Source of the DNA: Bacillus sp. P14.5
Lineage (GTDB): Bacteria; Bacillota; Bacilli; Bacillales; Bacillaceae_B
DNA length: 64,000 nucleotides
Reading direction: 5' to 3'
Assembly (NCBI RefSeq): GCF_003316765.1
Contig: NZ_NIJF01000083.1
Coordinates: forward strand, 62,001-126,000
Shown here: piece by piece, positions 37,252-46,342 of the stretch
How the letters are laid out: each line of letters begins with the position of its first letter
Position numbering within the stretch: position 1 is the first letter of the stretch
Notes under the pieces: generated by a model
The model's input: the letters and a program-made list of their open reading frames with translations, nothing else
Told to the model about the DNA's origin: nothing
Database searches by the model: none
Position numbers and translations under genes: made by a program

Positions 37252-37493
37252 TTAATAACTGAACTGTGATTCTATAATATTTTCTTGCCGGCCATTTTTC
37301 TTGCTCCTGCCAATAAAACTGGATATAAACCTGTTTTCAAGCTTATAGAGGGCAGTATACAAGGTATCTTCCTTCACATGAAGATTACTTTCCGACCGCT
37401 TCTCCATTTCTTTAACAAGTTCAAATTCGTTCAAATCTTTTCATTCAGCAGCAATAACGAGGTACTTCCTTTAACTTATTCCCGATTAAACAT
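37252..37493 (-). pseudogene. PadR-family regulator remnant
   Basis: Joined frames read 'MFNRE*VKGSTSLLLLNEK' then 'NEFELVKEMEKRSESNLHV', 'KEDTLYTALYKLENRF' and 'IGRSKKNGRQEKYYRIT' after a one-base shift. This is the PadR winged-helix pattern (E.L...LY.AL..LE...I). There is a TAA where relatives have Leu, one or two single-base losses, and no C-terminal helix. It sits just downstream of the thioredoxin-reductase-like gene on the same strand. Confidence 0.6.
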
Positions 37494-37565
37494 TCCTTCA
37501 CCTATCTAGAATAGTGAGGTACTGATTGGTCATAAATAATTTGAAGGGTTTGTAAAGCAATTTTT

Positions 37566-38476
37566 CTAACTTTTTTCCGACAAAAGCTTTTTGTGAATCC
37601 AAATGGCGGCCATGGAACCATCCCCCATTGCAGTGGAAACCTGTTCAGAGTGAGCGACGATATCTCCCGCTGCCCATACATCCTTAACACTTGTTTCTTT
37701 AGAACGGGCATCCGCATTAATATGTTTATTATCCATGATTTCAACACCCAGCTGCTGTGCTAGTTCGGTGTGAACCTTGTTTCCGCCAAATGCGATAAAC
37801 CCTCTTTCACCTGTGATTTCCACCCCGTTATCAAGACGGACGCCTTTAAAGTCACTATCTCCTTCTACGATTGCTTCTGATATGGTACCTTCTACAAATC
37901 TAATATTCATATCTATTAATTTTTTTTCGTTTCCTCAGATACTTCCTTGTTTTCATGATTGACAAAAGTGATTTCATCTGTCCAGTATTGAATGGTCAGC
38001 GCCATCTCTGCACCCGCTTCACCAGAACCGAGTATTACGACTTTTTTATGTCTTACTTCATATCCGTCGCAATCTGGACAGACATAGACAGACAGCCCCA
38101 GGCACTGGGAAAGGTTTGCGATTTCAGGAATATTATCCTTGACTCCGGTTGCCAGCAAGAGTTTCCGGCCCACATAGTGATAACCGTCTTTTCCATCTAA
38201 TATAAATTCCCCTTTATCTTTCCTGACATTAACAATCCGGTCCAATTGAAACTCCACACCATAGGTTTCCGCCTGCTGTCTGCCTAGAGAACGAAGTTGT
38301 TCACCGCTGACCCCATCCGGCCAGCCCAGCAGGTTATGATAGGAGCGGCAAATGGCCGAACGACCGTCATTCGAATCCACGACCAATATGTCATGTTCAT
38401 ATCTCCCAAGCTGGATCGCCGCCTGAAGCCCCGCTATCCCTCCTCCAATAATAATGCAGTCATATGTTTTTTTCAC
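37566..38476 (-). CDS. Thioredoxin-reductase-like FAD/NAD(P) oxidoreductase, frameshifted at 37920-37927
   Basis: About 302 residues joined. FAD motif 'IIGGGIAGLQAAIQLGR', redox-type motif 'YVCPDCDGYE' (C-x-x-C), NAD(P) motif 'VVILGSGEAGAEMAL' and C-terminal 'VWAAGDIVAHSEQVSTAMGD'. The CPDC replaces the usual CATC/CAVC of TrxB. The electron acceptor is unknown. The break is in T8 (A8 on the coding strand); A9 gives 'EETKKKLIDMNIRFVEG' and a continuous protein. Confidence 0.82.
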
Positions 38477-38604
38477 GAAAGTCCCTCCTCAGTTGGATTT
38501 ACTCTTGAGCGCAAGTTCTGGCTGCAAAAGCAGAATATTATCTATCCCTGCCTGTCATCCAATCAATAGTTATCATTTTGCTTGTCCTGTATTTTTATTC
38601 TTTT

Positions 38605-39237
38605 CTATACTTTCTTTTTCCTTAGAATCAGTGATTGAAACTCTAGTTTGGAGTCCACCGCATGAGGAGGCAGAACGACCATATTCTCAATAGAAAAGAA
38701 AGGTGAAACCAGCTTTTGGATGTCAACGGATGTATGGAGCGAAAAGAACCGCTTCGGCTCAAAGATATCACCTTCCCATATCCCTTCGCTATCGATGCCT
38801 CCGTACAACCCCATATAAAAGAGACCTCTTTCTTCCAGCACCTCATGTACATCACGCAGCACATTTTCAATTTCTTTTCTTGGGATATGCAAAAGAGAGT
38901 TCATTGCCCAGACCGCACCAAATTTCTTCTCTAGCCGATTCATTTCATCAAGGCTCAACACCTCTGCCTCCAGCCCTTTTCCCCTGCATATCCGTACCAT
39001 TTCAGGAGAGATATCTATAGCCAGAGGCTGGATTCCATTCTCTTTAAAAAACAAGCTGTCTTTTCCTGGCCCTGCTCCCAGGTCCAAAACAGAGGAACTA
39101 TTCTCCTCAATCATCCAACCAAGAAAATTTTCTCTTTCTGCAACTTTCCATTCTGGATCCTCTTCTTGGCTTCGCCTCTGTGCTTCAGCATCGTAACTCA
39201 CTATAAGATTTTCTTTCAAAATTTGATCAATCATCAT
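38605..39237 (-). CDS. Class I SAM-dependent methyltransferase
   Basis: 210 residues. Motif I 'SSVLDLGAGPGKDSLFFKEN' (about 51-70), motif II acid in 'PLAIDISPEMV', 'AVWAMNSLLHIPRKE' as motif IV. Methyltransf_11/25 group; the substrate is not predictable. GGAGGGG precedes the double ATG. Same strand as the oxidoreductase gene but 128 bases away. Confidence 0.85.
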   Translation of the reverse strand: MMIDQILKENLIVSYDAEAQRRSQEEDPEWKVAERENFLGWMIEENSSSVLDLGAGPGKDSLFFKENGIQPLAIDISPEMVRICRGKGLEAEVLSLDEMNRLEKKFGAVWAMNSLLHIPRKEIENVLRDVHEVLEERGLFYMGLYGGIDSEGIWEGDIFEPKRFFSLHTSVDIQKLVSPFFSIENMVVLPPHAVDSKLEFQSLILRKKKV

Positions 39238-39432
39238 ACCCCTCCAACTCTATTCTTCTCAGGCATCCATGACTTTTCCCTTTAGATTTGGAATCCTAAA
39301 CATTACACGTCAGAAAGAAATACCGAATCTCAGTATATTTTTATTGTAGTAAGAAAAAATAGGTGATAAAATTCTTTTATCGTTTACCACTTTAATAGAC
39401 GAAAGTATATACTCTGGGAGTGTGCTATTACT

Positions 39433-39957
39433 ATGAAACAAATTGAAAAAGCAACATTTGCAGGCGGATGCTTCTGGTGTATGGTGAAACCGTTCGACCA
39501 GCTTCCCGGAATTGAAGGAATCGTTTCCGGTTATTCCGGCGGCCATGTTCAGGACCCTTCATATGAAGATGTCAAAAAGGGTGACAGCGGTCACTACGAG
39601 GTTGTTCAAATCACTTTTGATCCATCCTTATTCTCATATAAACAGCTTCTGGATTTATATTGGCCTCAAATAGATCCCACCGACGACGGAGGACAATTCC
39701 AAGATCGGGGAGATTCCTACCGGACAGCTATCTTCTATCATAATGAACAGCAGCGTCAATTGGCAGAGGAAACAAAAAAAGAAATTGAACAAAGCGGTCG
39801 CTTCAGTAAGCCGATCGTTACCAGAATACTTCCTTCTGCGCCTTTTTATCCTGCAGAAGATTACCATCAGGATTTTTACAAGAAAAACCCTAAGGAATAT
39901 AAAGAGGACCGAGCCCAATCGGGACGGGATGAATTTATAGAGAAAAATTGGAAATAG
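39433..39957 (+). CDS. msrA: Peptide-methionine (S)-S-oxide reductase MsrA
   Basis: 174 residues. Catalytic 'ATFAGGCFWCMVKPFDQLPG' (Cys at about residue 13) near the N-terminus; 'VSGYSGGHVQDPSYEDVKKG', 'GHYEVVQITFDP', 'IDPTDDGGQFQDRGDSYRTA' and 'ILPSAPFYPAEDYHQDFY' complete the family pattern. Repairs oxidised methionine in the cytosol. No MsrB domain or gene beside it. Ends in a clear terminator. Confidence 0.95.
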   Translation: MKQIEKATFAGGCFWCMVKPFDQLPGIEGIVSGYSGGHVQDPSYEDVKKGDSGHYEVVQITFDPSLFSYKQLLDLYWPQIDPTDDGGQFQDRGDSYRTAIFYHNEQQRQLAEETKKEIEQSGRFSKPIVTRILPSAPFYPAEDYHQDFYKKNPKEYKEDRAQSGRDEFIEKNWK

Positions 39958-39975
39958 CTACATTCAGTTTTTAAG

Positions 39976-40016
39976 CAAGAGGGAGAAGCTGCATCAGGCA
40001 TACTCCCTCTTTTTTG
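39976..40016 (+). terminator. Terminator of msrA
   Basis: AAGAGGGAG...CTCCCTCTTTTTT. The rest of the 39958-40288 gap holds at most a very degenerate family A copy (about 40030-40180). Confidence 0.8.
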
Positions 40017-40288
40017 TGTTCAACAAATCCTAAGGACAGATTCCTCCCAGGGTACGAGGACTTTTCTCTTTGAATGGAAAAGCAGCTGTTTAATATTTTA
40101 CTTGGGAGAATTTGCGGTGATTTATGCTATAAGGCAGTTCATATTTAATACTAACAAGCTTTTAAAAAAGAACCTTTTTATTGAAGAATGAAACTTCGCC
40201 TCTTCACTTTCTTCCCCACTTTCACTCAATTTTTGAGTTTTAAGAGCATTTACTGCTCATACTAAAAGAATAGAAAGGGTGAAGAGAA

Positions 40289-40408
40289 ATGAAGAAAAAT
40301 CAACCTCTTGAAAAGGCGGGAGACAAACGTGCGGGCGCTTATGCCGGTCATGGTGCCTATCTGGATGTGAAAGAGCCTTATCAGGGAGATTCTGTCAATG
40401 AACACTGA
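40289..40408 (+). CDS. 39-residue protein of unknown function
   Basis: ATG 9 bases after AAAGGGTGAAG, 39 codons, hydrophilic and Gly/Ala/Tyr-rich ('AGDKRAGAYAGHGAYLDVKE'). I recognise no family; the composition recalls small spore-associated proteins of Bacillaceae, but this is only a resemblance. A second frame (40400-40468) overlaps its end. A GC-rich CCCCCG/CGGGGG hairpin follows at 40481-40500. Confidence 0.5.
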   Translation: MKKNQPLEKAGDKRAGAYAGHGAYLDVKEPYQGDSVNEH

Positions 40409-40576
40409 ATTTGTCAATGAAATTATCGGCAGGGAAGAAATCAAACAGCAAAATGATAACCTTTAAACTGAATCCACAAGACCCCCGTTTTTAGCGGGGG
40501 CACTGAAAATCTACAGTAATTTATAAAGGAACTAGTAATTAGAGGCACTTATCAGCAAGAATCAATGACCTTTAAA

Positions 40577-40775
40577 TAAATAGAGGGAAAAATTCCTCTT
40601 ATTTACTAAAATGCACTGAAAATGGCATAAATAGAGGGAAAAGTTCCCCTTATTCGAATTAAAACACTAGAAAATATGCGCTTTTTTTCATATAAGGGGA
40701 AAAACTCCCTCTATTTACTTTAGATTGCACTGTAATTTGCAATTAGCGGGAAAATCTCCCCTTATTTTACGCTGG
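40577..40775. repeat. Array of four units with 51/61/51-base spacing
   Basis: Inverted-repeat cores GAGGGAAAAATTCCTC, GGGAAAAGTTCCC, GGGGAAAAACTCCC and GGGAAAATCTCCC with aligned starts at 40581, 40632, 40693 and 40744. Each unit can form a small hairpin. Followed at once by a degenerate family B copy (40785-40870). Confidence 0.8.
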
Positions 40776-40784
40776 ATACTTAAT

Positions 40785-40870
40785 TAAGGAGCGGACGGCT
40801 TCCGCTATAAAGCCCACTCCATAGTCTGTCATCTCTACGGAGTAGAACAACTTGAACAGAAATCAATACT
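40785..40870. repeat. GC-rich repeat family B, degenerate copy 5
   Basis: 'GGAGCGGACGGCTTCCGC', 'TCTACGGAGTAGAACAACTT' then 'GAACAGAAATCAATACTTTT', in the order and position of the 34.8 kb copy before its hairpin. Confidence 0.5.
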
Positions 40871-40888
40871 TTTTTAGAACCTGAAGTG

Positions 40889-40931
40889 AAAAAGGCAGAC
40901 CGCTCTTTTAAGTGAGCGGTTCTGCCTTTTT
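40889..40931. terminator. AAAGGCAG-type hairpin before katA's 3' end
   Basis: AAAAAGGCAGACCGCTC / GAGCGGTTCTGCCTTTTT. Probably the bidirectional terminator for katA and the left-hand gene. Confidence 0.8.
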
Positions 40932-41019
40932 ACCTCTTTTTGGACTTTTCAGTTCCCCAATATTTAGCGGGGGTCTTTCAAATGAGAAAAAACTTCCTAA
41001 TTGAGAATATAATTGGTCA

Positions 41020-42480
41020 TCATTTTACTTCTTGAGGAACCTGCAGCCCAAGTCCATCTGCAACTCTTCTTCCATATTCAGAATCGGCTTTATAGAAATG
41101 GCTTATTTGCCTGATTTTGATTTCATCACTTTCTACAGGGCTCATTGCTCCGACCACCGTTTCGATGAGGCGGTCTTGTTCTTCGCTGCTCATCAATCGG
41201 AACAGATCACCTGCTTGGGTGTAATGGTCGTTATGATCATAGGCAGTGCTTTCTGCCAGTCCAGAAACAGTGAAAGCCGATTGGTTATCCTGTGGTGATT
41301 CCTGCGGCCCTCCTGCGCTGTTCGGTTCATAATATACCGAACTGCCGCCGTTGCTGTCAAAACGCATTTGCCCGTCACGCTGATAATTTCTGACTTCATT
41401 CTTCGGTCTGTTGATGGGAAGGGCGTTGTGATTTGCTCCTACACGATAACGGTGAGCATCGCTGTATGCAAAAATTCTTCCTTGCAGCATCTTATCAGGT
41501 GATACTTCAATACCTGGTACAAGTGTACCTGGTGAGAATGTGGCCTGCTCAACCTCGGCAAAATAGTTTTCCGGGTTTCGGTTGAGAACCATACGCCCCA
41601 ATTCGATCAATGGATAATCCTTATGAGACCACACTTTGGTTACGTCAAATGGGTCAAAACGGTACGTGTCTGCATCTTCAAGCGGCATAATCTGCACATA
41701 CAGCTTCCACGCAGGAAAATCTCCCTGCTCTATGCTGTTGAATAGATCTTCCGTGTGATAATCAGGGTTAGCCCCCGCTATTTTCGCCGCAACTTCATTC
41801 GTTATATTTTTTACACCCTGCTCAGATTTAAAATGATATTTCACCCATACTGCTTCACCTTCTTTATTCACCCATTTGAATGTATGGCTTCCATAGCCGT
41901 TCATATGGCGCAGGGTCGCCGGAATTCCACGGTCCCCCATCAAGTATGTAACCTGGTGAAGAGATTCAGGAGAAAGAGACCAGAAATCCCATACAGCAGT
42001 AGGGTTCTTTAAATGTGTCTGCGGATGGCGTTTTTGAGTATGAATAAAATCAGGGAACTTAATCGCATCCCTTATAAAGAAAATCGGAGTGTTGTTTCCC
42101 ACTAAATCATAGTTTCCATCCTCAGTATAAAACTTTATCGCAAATCCTCTGGGGTCACGGACGGTGTCAGCAGAACCATTTTCACCTGCCACTGTTGAAA
42201 ATCGGATAAACATTGGTGTGCGCTTGCCTTTTTCTGATAAGAATGCTGCTTTAGTGTATTTACTAAGATCATTGGTTACCTCAAAGTACCCATGGGCACC
42301 TGTCCCTTTAGCATGTACGACACGCTCAGGCACACGTTCCCGGTTAAAATGTGCAAGTTTTTCAAGTAAATGGACATCTTGAATCAATGTTGGTCCACGA
42401 GATCCAGCCGTCATTGAATTTTGGTTATCACCAACTGGAGCGCCCCAGCTTGTTGTTAACTTATTGTTTGTCAATTTCAT
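41020..42480 (-). CDS. katA: Vegetative heme catalase KatA
   Basis: 486 residues, small-subunit clade 3 catalase. Catalytic His in '[19 protein letters not shown]' (about 54-72), catalytic Asn in '[20 protein letters not shown]', heme-ligand Tyr in '[19 protein letters not shown]'. Converts H2O2 to water and O2 in the cytoplasm. A perfect 15-base PerR box lies 77-91 bases upstream of the start, so peroxide induction is expected as in B. subtilis. Confidence 0.97.
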   Translation of the reverse strand: MKLTNNKLTTSWGAPVGDNQNSMTAGSRGPTLIQDVHLLEKLAHFNRERVPERVVHAKGTGAHGYFEVTNDLSKYTKAAFLSEKGKRTPMFIRFSTVAGENGSADTVRDPRGFAIKFYTEDGNYDLVGNNTPIFFIRDAIKFPDFIHTQKRHPQTHLKNPTAVWDFWSLSPESLHQVTYLMGDRGIPATLRHMNGYGSHTFKWVNKEGEAVWVKYHFKSEQGVKNITNEVAAKIAGANPDYHTEDLFNSIEQGDFPAWKLYVQIMPLEDADTYRFDPFDVTKVWSHKDYPLIELGRMVLNRNPENYFAEVEQATFSPGTLVPGIEVSPDKMLQGRIFAYSDAHRYRVGANHNALPINRPKNEVRNYQRDGQMRFDSNGGSSVYYEPNSAGGPQESPQDNQSAFTVSGLAESTAYDHNDHYTQAGDLFRLMSSEEQDRLIETVVGAMSPVESDEIKIRQISHFYKADSEYGRRVADGLGLQVPQEVK

Positions 42481-42556
42481 TCACCTCTTATTTTTTTGTA
42501 GATGATAATGATTACAATCTAATAATAACACCATATACTTTAAAATCAATACTTTT

Positions 42557-42571
42557 TTATAATTATTATAA
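42557..42571. promoter_or_regulatory. PerR box of katA
   Basis: TTATAATTATTATAA matches the PerR consensus TTATAATNATTATAA at every base. A second A/T-rich imperfect site (TGATAATGATTACAATC, about 42500-42516) lies nearer the start. Confidence 0.85.
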
Positions 42572-42769
42572 ATAAAAATCGATTTTAATTTGTAATCATC
42601 CATTTAATACACTATATGAATGTTTGGACTTTGTTTAGAAGTGATGATTTTTAATATAATGGAACATCCCTCTTGGTTACCCCGCTGGAAACGAAATTAG
42701 AGGTATTCTAAAACCCGCATCTGCTGATACGTCGTATGTTAAATCTGTCTCGATTAGAGAAAGAAAATG

Positions 42770-42795
42770 AAAAAGACCCGGCAATCTGCCGAGTC
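42770..42795 (-). terminator. Terminator of the yjcZ-like gene
   Basis: Minus-strand GACTCGGCA / TGCCGGGTC then T5. Confidence 0.8.
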
Positions 42796-42805
42796 TATTC
42801 TGTAT

Positions 42806-42916
42806 TTAATAACCATAACCGCCGCCAAATGCACCGGCACCTACGACCACTAACAAGATGAACAACACAACGATTAATGCAAATCCCCCAGCATAACCAC
42901 CATGGCCTTTACTCAT
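42806..42916 (-). CDS. YjcZ-family small sporulation protein
   Basis: 36 residues: 'MSKGHGGYAGGFALIVVLF' start, one membrane helix rich in V/L/I, then 'GAGAFGGGYGY'. Gly/Tyr-rich ends around a single hydrophobic helix are the YjcZ (PF09680) hallmark; members are spore- or sporulation-associated in bacilli. AAGGAGG 8 bases before the ATG and an own terminator. Confidence 0.88.
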   Translation of the reverse strand: MSKGHGGYAGGFALIVVLFILLVVVGAGAFGGGYGY

Positions 42917-43071
42917 ATGGATAACCTCCTTAAAGTTGGATTCATATTCAACATATTCAGCTTCAAATTATCCGTGCGGGCTGGCCCTCTTCAGTTGATT
43001 CAAAAAAACAGTATCTGAAAATTACTACAATATGGTAAAATACATACAGATAAATCAAAGGAGGAACTAAC

Positions 43072-43125
43072 ATGTTAAAAACATTCACTTCATTACCAAC
43101 TCATCAAGGAGGAGTGAACGGTTAA
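43072..43125 (+). CDS. 17-codon leader peptide of the MFS exporter
   Basis: MLKTFTSLPTHQGGVNG, with a perfect AAAGGAGG 7 bases before the ATG. The leader's last codons (AAGGAGGAGTG, 43106-43116) can pair with CACTCCTGCCTT (43202-43213). That competes with the hairpin hiding the exporter's ribosome site. It is a regulatory peptide by position and not a likely functional protein. Confidence 0.75.
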   Translation: MLKTFTSLPTHQGGVNG

Positions 43126-43243
43126 TTCTGCTTTCAACTTACGGTTGTTCCGGATACTTGCTTGCCAAATGCTTGTGAAAAATACGGACTGATTAACAGC
43201 CCACTCCTGCCTTCTATTTAAAAAATTTGATAGAAACAGGAGA
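43106..43243 (+). promoter_or_regulatory. Translational attenuator of the MFS exporter
   Basis: Hairpin OFF: CTCCTG (43204-43209) pairs CAGGAG (43237-43242) and TTCTAT (43212-43217) pairs ATAGAA (43230-43235), burying AGGAGA. Hairpin ON: CACTCCT+CCTT (43202-43213) pairs AAGG+AGGAGTG (43106-43116), 11 pairs with one bulged G, which frees it. The two structures exclude each other. Confidence 0.7.
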
Positions 43244-43251
43244 ATGTTAAA

Positions 43252-44475
43252 TTGAAAAAACAAACGATCGCATCACATAATATCAGAGCTTTATTTTGGG
43301 TTCAGTTTTTTGGCACTATCAGCTTTCTTCAGCCGGTCATTACCCTTTTTTACATGGAAAGAGGATTGAATTCTTCCGATATCCTGATTGTCCTGATGTT
43401 CTGGAGCGGCGCTGTCCTGCTTGGAGAAGTGCCAACCGGCATTTTTGCAGATCGCTTCGGCGCCAAGGCTTCTTTCATCACTGGATCCATATTGAAATTC
43501 ATAAGCATTGCCTTGCTGCTTTTCGCTTATGAACCCTGGATGTTCTTTTTGTATAGTGCTTTGAATGGATTTTCTGTGACATTCTTTTCCGGCGCTGATG
43601 AAGCGCTCATCTACGATTCCCTGAAGGAAAGCAAAGAAAATGACTTCATGGACAGGGCAATGGGAAAAATCCAGTCAGCAGGATTCATTTCTTCCATCTT
43701 TGCCGTTCTTTTCGGATCATATATGGCAAAGGACCTGCAAGATGATCAATTTCAATTATTGATTCTGCTTTCTCTTGCTTTTCACGTTGTGGAAATCATC
43801 TTTGTCATGACTGTTAAGAATCCGAAGATTGAAACTGCTTATCGGGAGAACCCTTTTTCTCAGGTTAAAGAAGGATTGACTGTTATTCGAAAGGCGCCGC
43901 AGCTTTTAATCATGTTCTTGAATGTCACACTGGTGTTTATCCCGGCTGGAGCTGTGTACGGCTATTTCGATCAGCCTTTGATGACGGATGCCGGACTGCC
44001 CGTCTATTTGCTTGGTGTTATGTACGCTGGTTCCGCTTTATTAGGGTACTTTGCCTCCAATTCGATTGGATGGCTGACAGGGAAGTTTACGAGGATTTTC
44101 TTGATGCATGCGACCGGCTTTTTGGCAGTCGCCGGATTGCTATTTTCTGCCCTGATGTCACAGACTCTCTGGATGGTGATTGGCGCCTTTTTCCTTTTAC
44201 GATATGTGAGGGCGATCCGATACCCGATTTATTCTCAGCTCAGCAACGATCTTATTCCTTCTGGGATTAGAGCAACGACGATATCTCTGCTCTCTATTGT
44301 CGATTCCGCACTTGATCTGCTTGTGTTTGGCGTTCTGTCTTATGTGGCACTGAATGGATATGAAGCTGTGCTTTATGGATCAGCCGCCATCGCGCTGATC
44401 GGTACGCTTTTGCCTATCAAGAAAGTGAAACGGGAAACTGCAGAGGAAGTTTTGGCTCGTATGAAGAAGAATTGA
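43252..44475 (+). CDS. MFS transporter (probable drug exporter)
   Basis: 407 residues and about 12 membrane helices. Motif A region 'GEVPTGIFADRFGAKASFIT' (about 62-81) is that of MFS drug:H+ antiporters. TTG start with AGGAGA 8 bases upstream, hidden in the attenuator hairpin. Substrate unknown; leader-controlled translation points to a ribosome-targeting antibiotic. A terminator follows. Confidence 0.88.
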   Translation: MKKQTIASHNIRALFWVQFFGTISFLQPVITLFYMERGLNSSDILIVLMFWSGAVLLGEVPTGIFADRFGAKASFITGSILKFISIALLLFAYEPWMFFLYSALNGFSVTFFSGADEALIYDSLKESKENDFMDRAMGKIQSAGFISSIFAVLFGSYMAKDLQDDQFQLLILLSLAFHVVEIIFVMTVKNPKIETAYRENPFSQVKEGLTVIRKAPQLLIMFLNVTLVFIPAGAVYGYFDQPLMTDAGLPVYLLGVMYAGSALLGYFASNSIGWLTGKFTRIFLMHATGFLAVAGLLFSALMSQTLWMVIGAFFLLRYVRAIRYPIYSQLSNDLIPSGIRATTISLLSIVDSALDLLVFGVLSYVALNGYEAVLYGSAAIALIGTLLPIKKVKRETAEEVLARMKKN

Positions 44476-44479
44476 TTTG

Positions 44480-44512
44480 AAGAGGAGCCATTGATTTGGC
44501 TCCTCTTTTTTC
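44480..44512 (+). terminator. Terminator of the MFS exporter
   Basis: AAGAGGAGCC / GGCTCCTCTTTTTT. Confidence 0.88.
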
Positions 44513-44589
44513 TTCCTAAGGAAAGTTTTCTTGTGATTGGGAGCTGGATTAGGGATTCCCACATTAATTTTTTTGCGGGGGTTTACAAT

Positions 44590-45015
44590 AGCTATTTCAG
44601 TTTATCATTGGTCCGTATTCTTCCTTTGCGGGCCATTATCTTGGCTGCTCCCTCTTCTCATTGGCCCGTATTCTTCCTTTGCAGACCGTTATCTTGGCTG
44701 GTTCCTCTTCTCATTGGCCTGTACTCTTCCTTTGCAGGCCGTAATCTTGGCTGGTTCCTCTTTTCATTGGCCCGTATTCTTTCTTTGCAGGCTATTATCC
44801 ATGCTGTTCCCTCTTCTCATTGGCCCGCATTCTTCCTTGGCGGCCCATTATCTTGGCTGTTCTCTCTTCTCACTGGCCCGTATTCTTCCTTTGCGGTCCG
44901 TTATCTTGGCTGTTCTCTCTTCTTATTGGCCCGTATTCTTTCTTCGCGGGCCATTATCTTGGCTGTTCTCTCTTCTCATTGGCCCGTATTCTTTCTTTGC
45001 GGGCCGTTTCCCGCA
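44590..45015. repeat. Tandem array of eight 53-base units
   Basis: The landmark TTGG(C/T)C starts at 44608, 44661, 44714, 44767, 44820, 44873 (CTGG), 44926 and 44979, always 53 apart. Each unit has GGCCCG...CGGGCC-type inverted repeat (GGCCCGTATTCTTCCTTTGC, then GGGCC) and CTTGGCTG. It is pyrimidine-rich on the plus strand and keeps frames open, which creates false ORFs of up to 242 codons. Confidence 0.95.
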
Positions 45016-45144
45016 TTTATACCGAACCTCCTTGGCCTGCATCTTTTCTTTCAAAACACAGCCCACACGCTTATTAATAATCTTTAAACACACAGCAACC
45101 CGAAAAGAGACTTGTATTGAACCTAGCCTTGAAGATTCTTTCAA

Positions 45145-45179
45145 TAAAAAAACGCAAAGGCAGCCACCTTTGCGTTTTA
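45145..45179 (-). terminator. Terminator of cvfB
   Basis: AAAACGCAAAGG / CCTTTGCGTTTTTTT on the minus strand. Confidence 0.88.
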
Positions 45180-45188
45180 AGAGAATGT

Positions 45189-46049
45189 TTACTTCTTATA
45201 GTACGTCCATCCTTCTTCTTGATAGACAACTCCATCTTTTAACAGCTTACCCATGGCTCTTTTGAAAGAAGCTTTGCTCAGGCCAAGCTTATCTTTTATT
45301 TCTTCCGGAAGGCTCTTATCCCATAAAGGCATTGAACCGCCTCTGCTGTCCATATAGTCGGTAATGATGTCAGCATCCTCACCCATTTTGTCTTGTTTCA
45401 ATGGAAGGAAAGAGACATTGAGGCTGCCGTCGTCTTTTACATCGATCACACGGCCTTCCACCAATTCACCGAGCCTCGGCTCTTCCCGTCTTTCATTTTC
45501 GTGAACAAAGCAGCGGTATCCCTGCTCGGTCAGGAAGAATGTTCCCACTCTCAACAAACGGTATACACGGCCGGTTACTTTTGCTTTCATCATTTCCTGA
45601 GACGCCCGCCTAGCGATTTGGCCGATAATATTTTCAGTAGCCAGCTTTCCATATAAGCGTCCATTCTTATCAGGCTTTAGGGACAAATACAGCTTATCCC
45701 CTGGTGCTGGCCATAAATCTTCATAAATGGGAAGATCATCTGAGGAGACAAGGATATCTTTCATCAATCCAATATTAACAAAAACTCCAAGACCTGACTT
45801 CACATCCACTACTTCTGTCCATCCATATGACCCTATCTGAATTTTCGGGATATGCATGGTCGCCGTCAACCTGACTTCCTTGTCGTGAAATAGGAATACT
45901 TTCACGTCGTCGTCAACCTCAATTTCACCGTCTACCTGACTGTGATGCAGCAGCACATCTTCTTCTCCATTTGTTAAAAAGTAACCAAAATCCACTTCTC
46001 TATCAACCGTTAAAACCTGGACGGTTCCGGCCTCCAATTCTCTGAACAT
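45189..46049 (-). CDS. cvfB: CvfB/YitL S1-like RNA-binding protein
   Basis: About 286 residues from ATG 46049 (AGGAGG 9 bases upstream; a longer frame to 46139 has no ribosome site). Three S1/OB-like segments and a C-terminal winged helix ('LPEEIKDKLGLSKASFKRAM', 'LLKDGVVYQEEGWTYY') as in S. aureus CvfB and B. subtilis YitL. CvfB binds RNA and affects virulence genes in S. aureus; in bacilli its role is unknown. Monocistronic. Confidence 0.88.
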   Translation of the reverse strand: MFRELEAGTVQVLTVDREVDFGYFLTNGEEDVLLHHSQVDGEIEVDDDVKVFLFHDKEVRLTATMHIPKIQIGSYGWTEVVDVKSGLGVFVNIGLMKDILVSSDDLPIYEDLWPAPGDKLYLSLKPDKNGRLYGKLATENIIGQIARRASQEMMKAKVTGRVYRLLRVGTFFLTEQGYRCFVHENERREEPRLGELVEGRVIDVKDDGSLNVSFLPLKQDKMGEDADIITDYMDSRGGSMPLWDKSLPEEIKDKLGLSKASFKRAMGKLLKDGVVYQEEGWTYYKK

Positions 46050-46342
46050 TACCTGTTTCCTCCTAAATAACTTGTTATTTACTTTATCTTTACCCAATGG
46101 TTTATACCTGACTCTATTTTTGAAGAGAAAAGAACCCATTTTAAGCGGAAATCAACATCTAATAGTGTTAGTACTGTTGTCTTTAGAGCCAGTAAGATTC
46201 TTATTCTTTTGCCGCTATTCTTTGACTTCTGCAATGGTTAGACTTCAATCTCTAACCCTTATAAAAGCGATCTATACACTCTTTATTTATCTGTTCTCTT
46301 TGAAGAAGAATCCTCCAAAACTAACCCTTGGCACCAGGCTTT

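Noticed and set aside
40400-40468. 22-codon frame overlapping the end of the 39-residue gene
   Set aside because: No own ribosome site; a single-base homopolymer correction does not fuse the two frames.
44491-45265. Open frames of up to 242 codons in the 53-base array
   Set aside because: Same cause: pyrimidine-rich tandem repeat read in several frames. Not protein-like.
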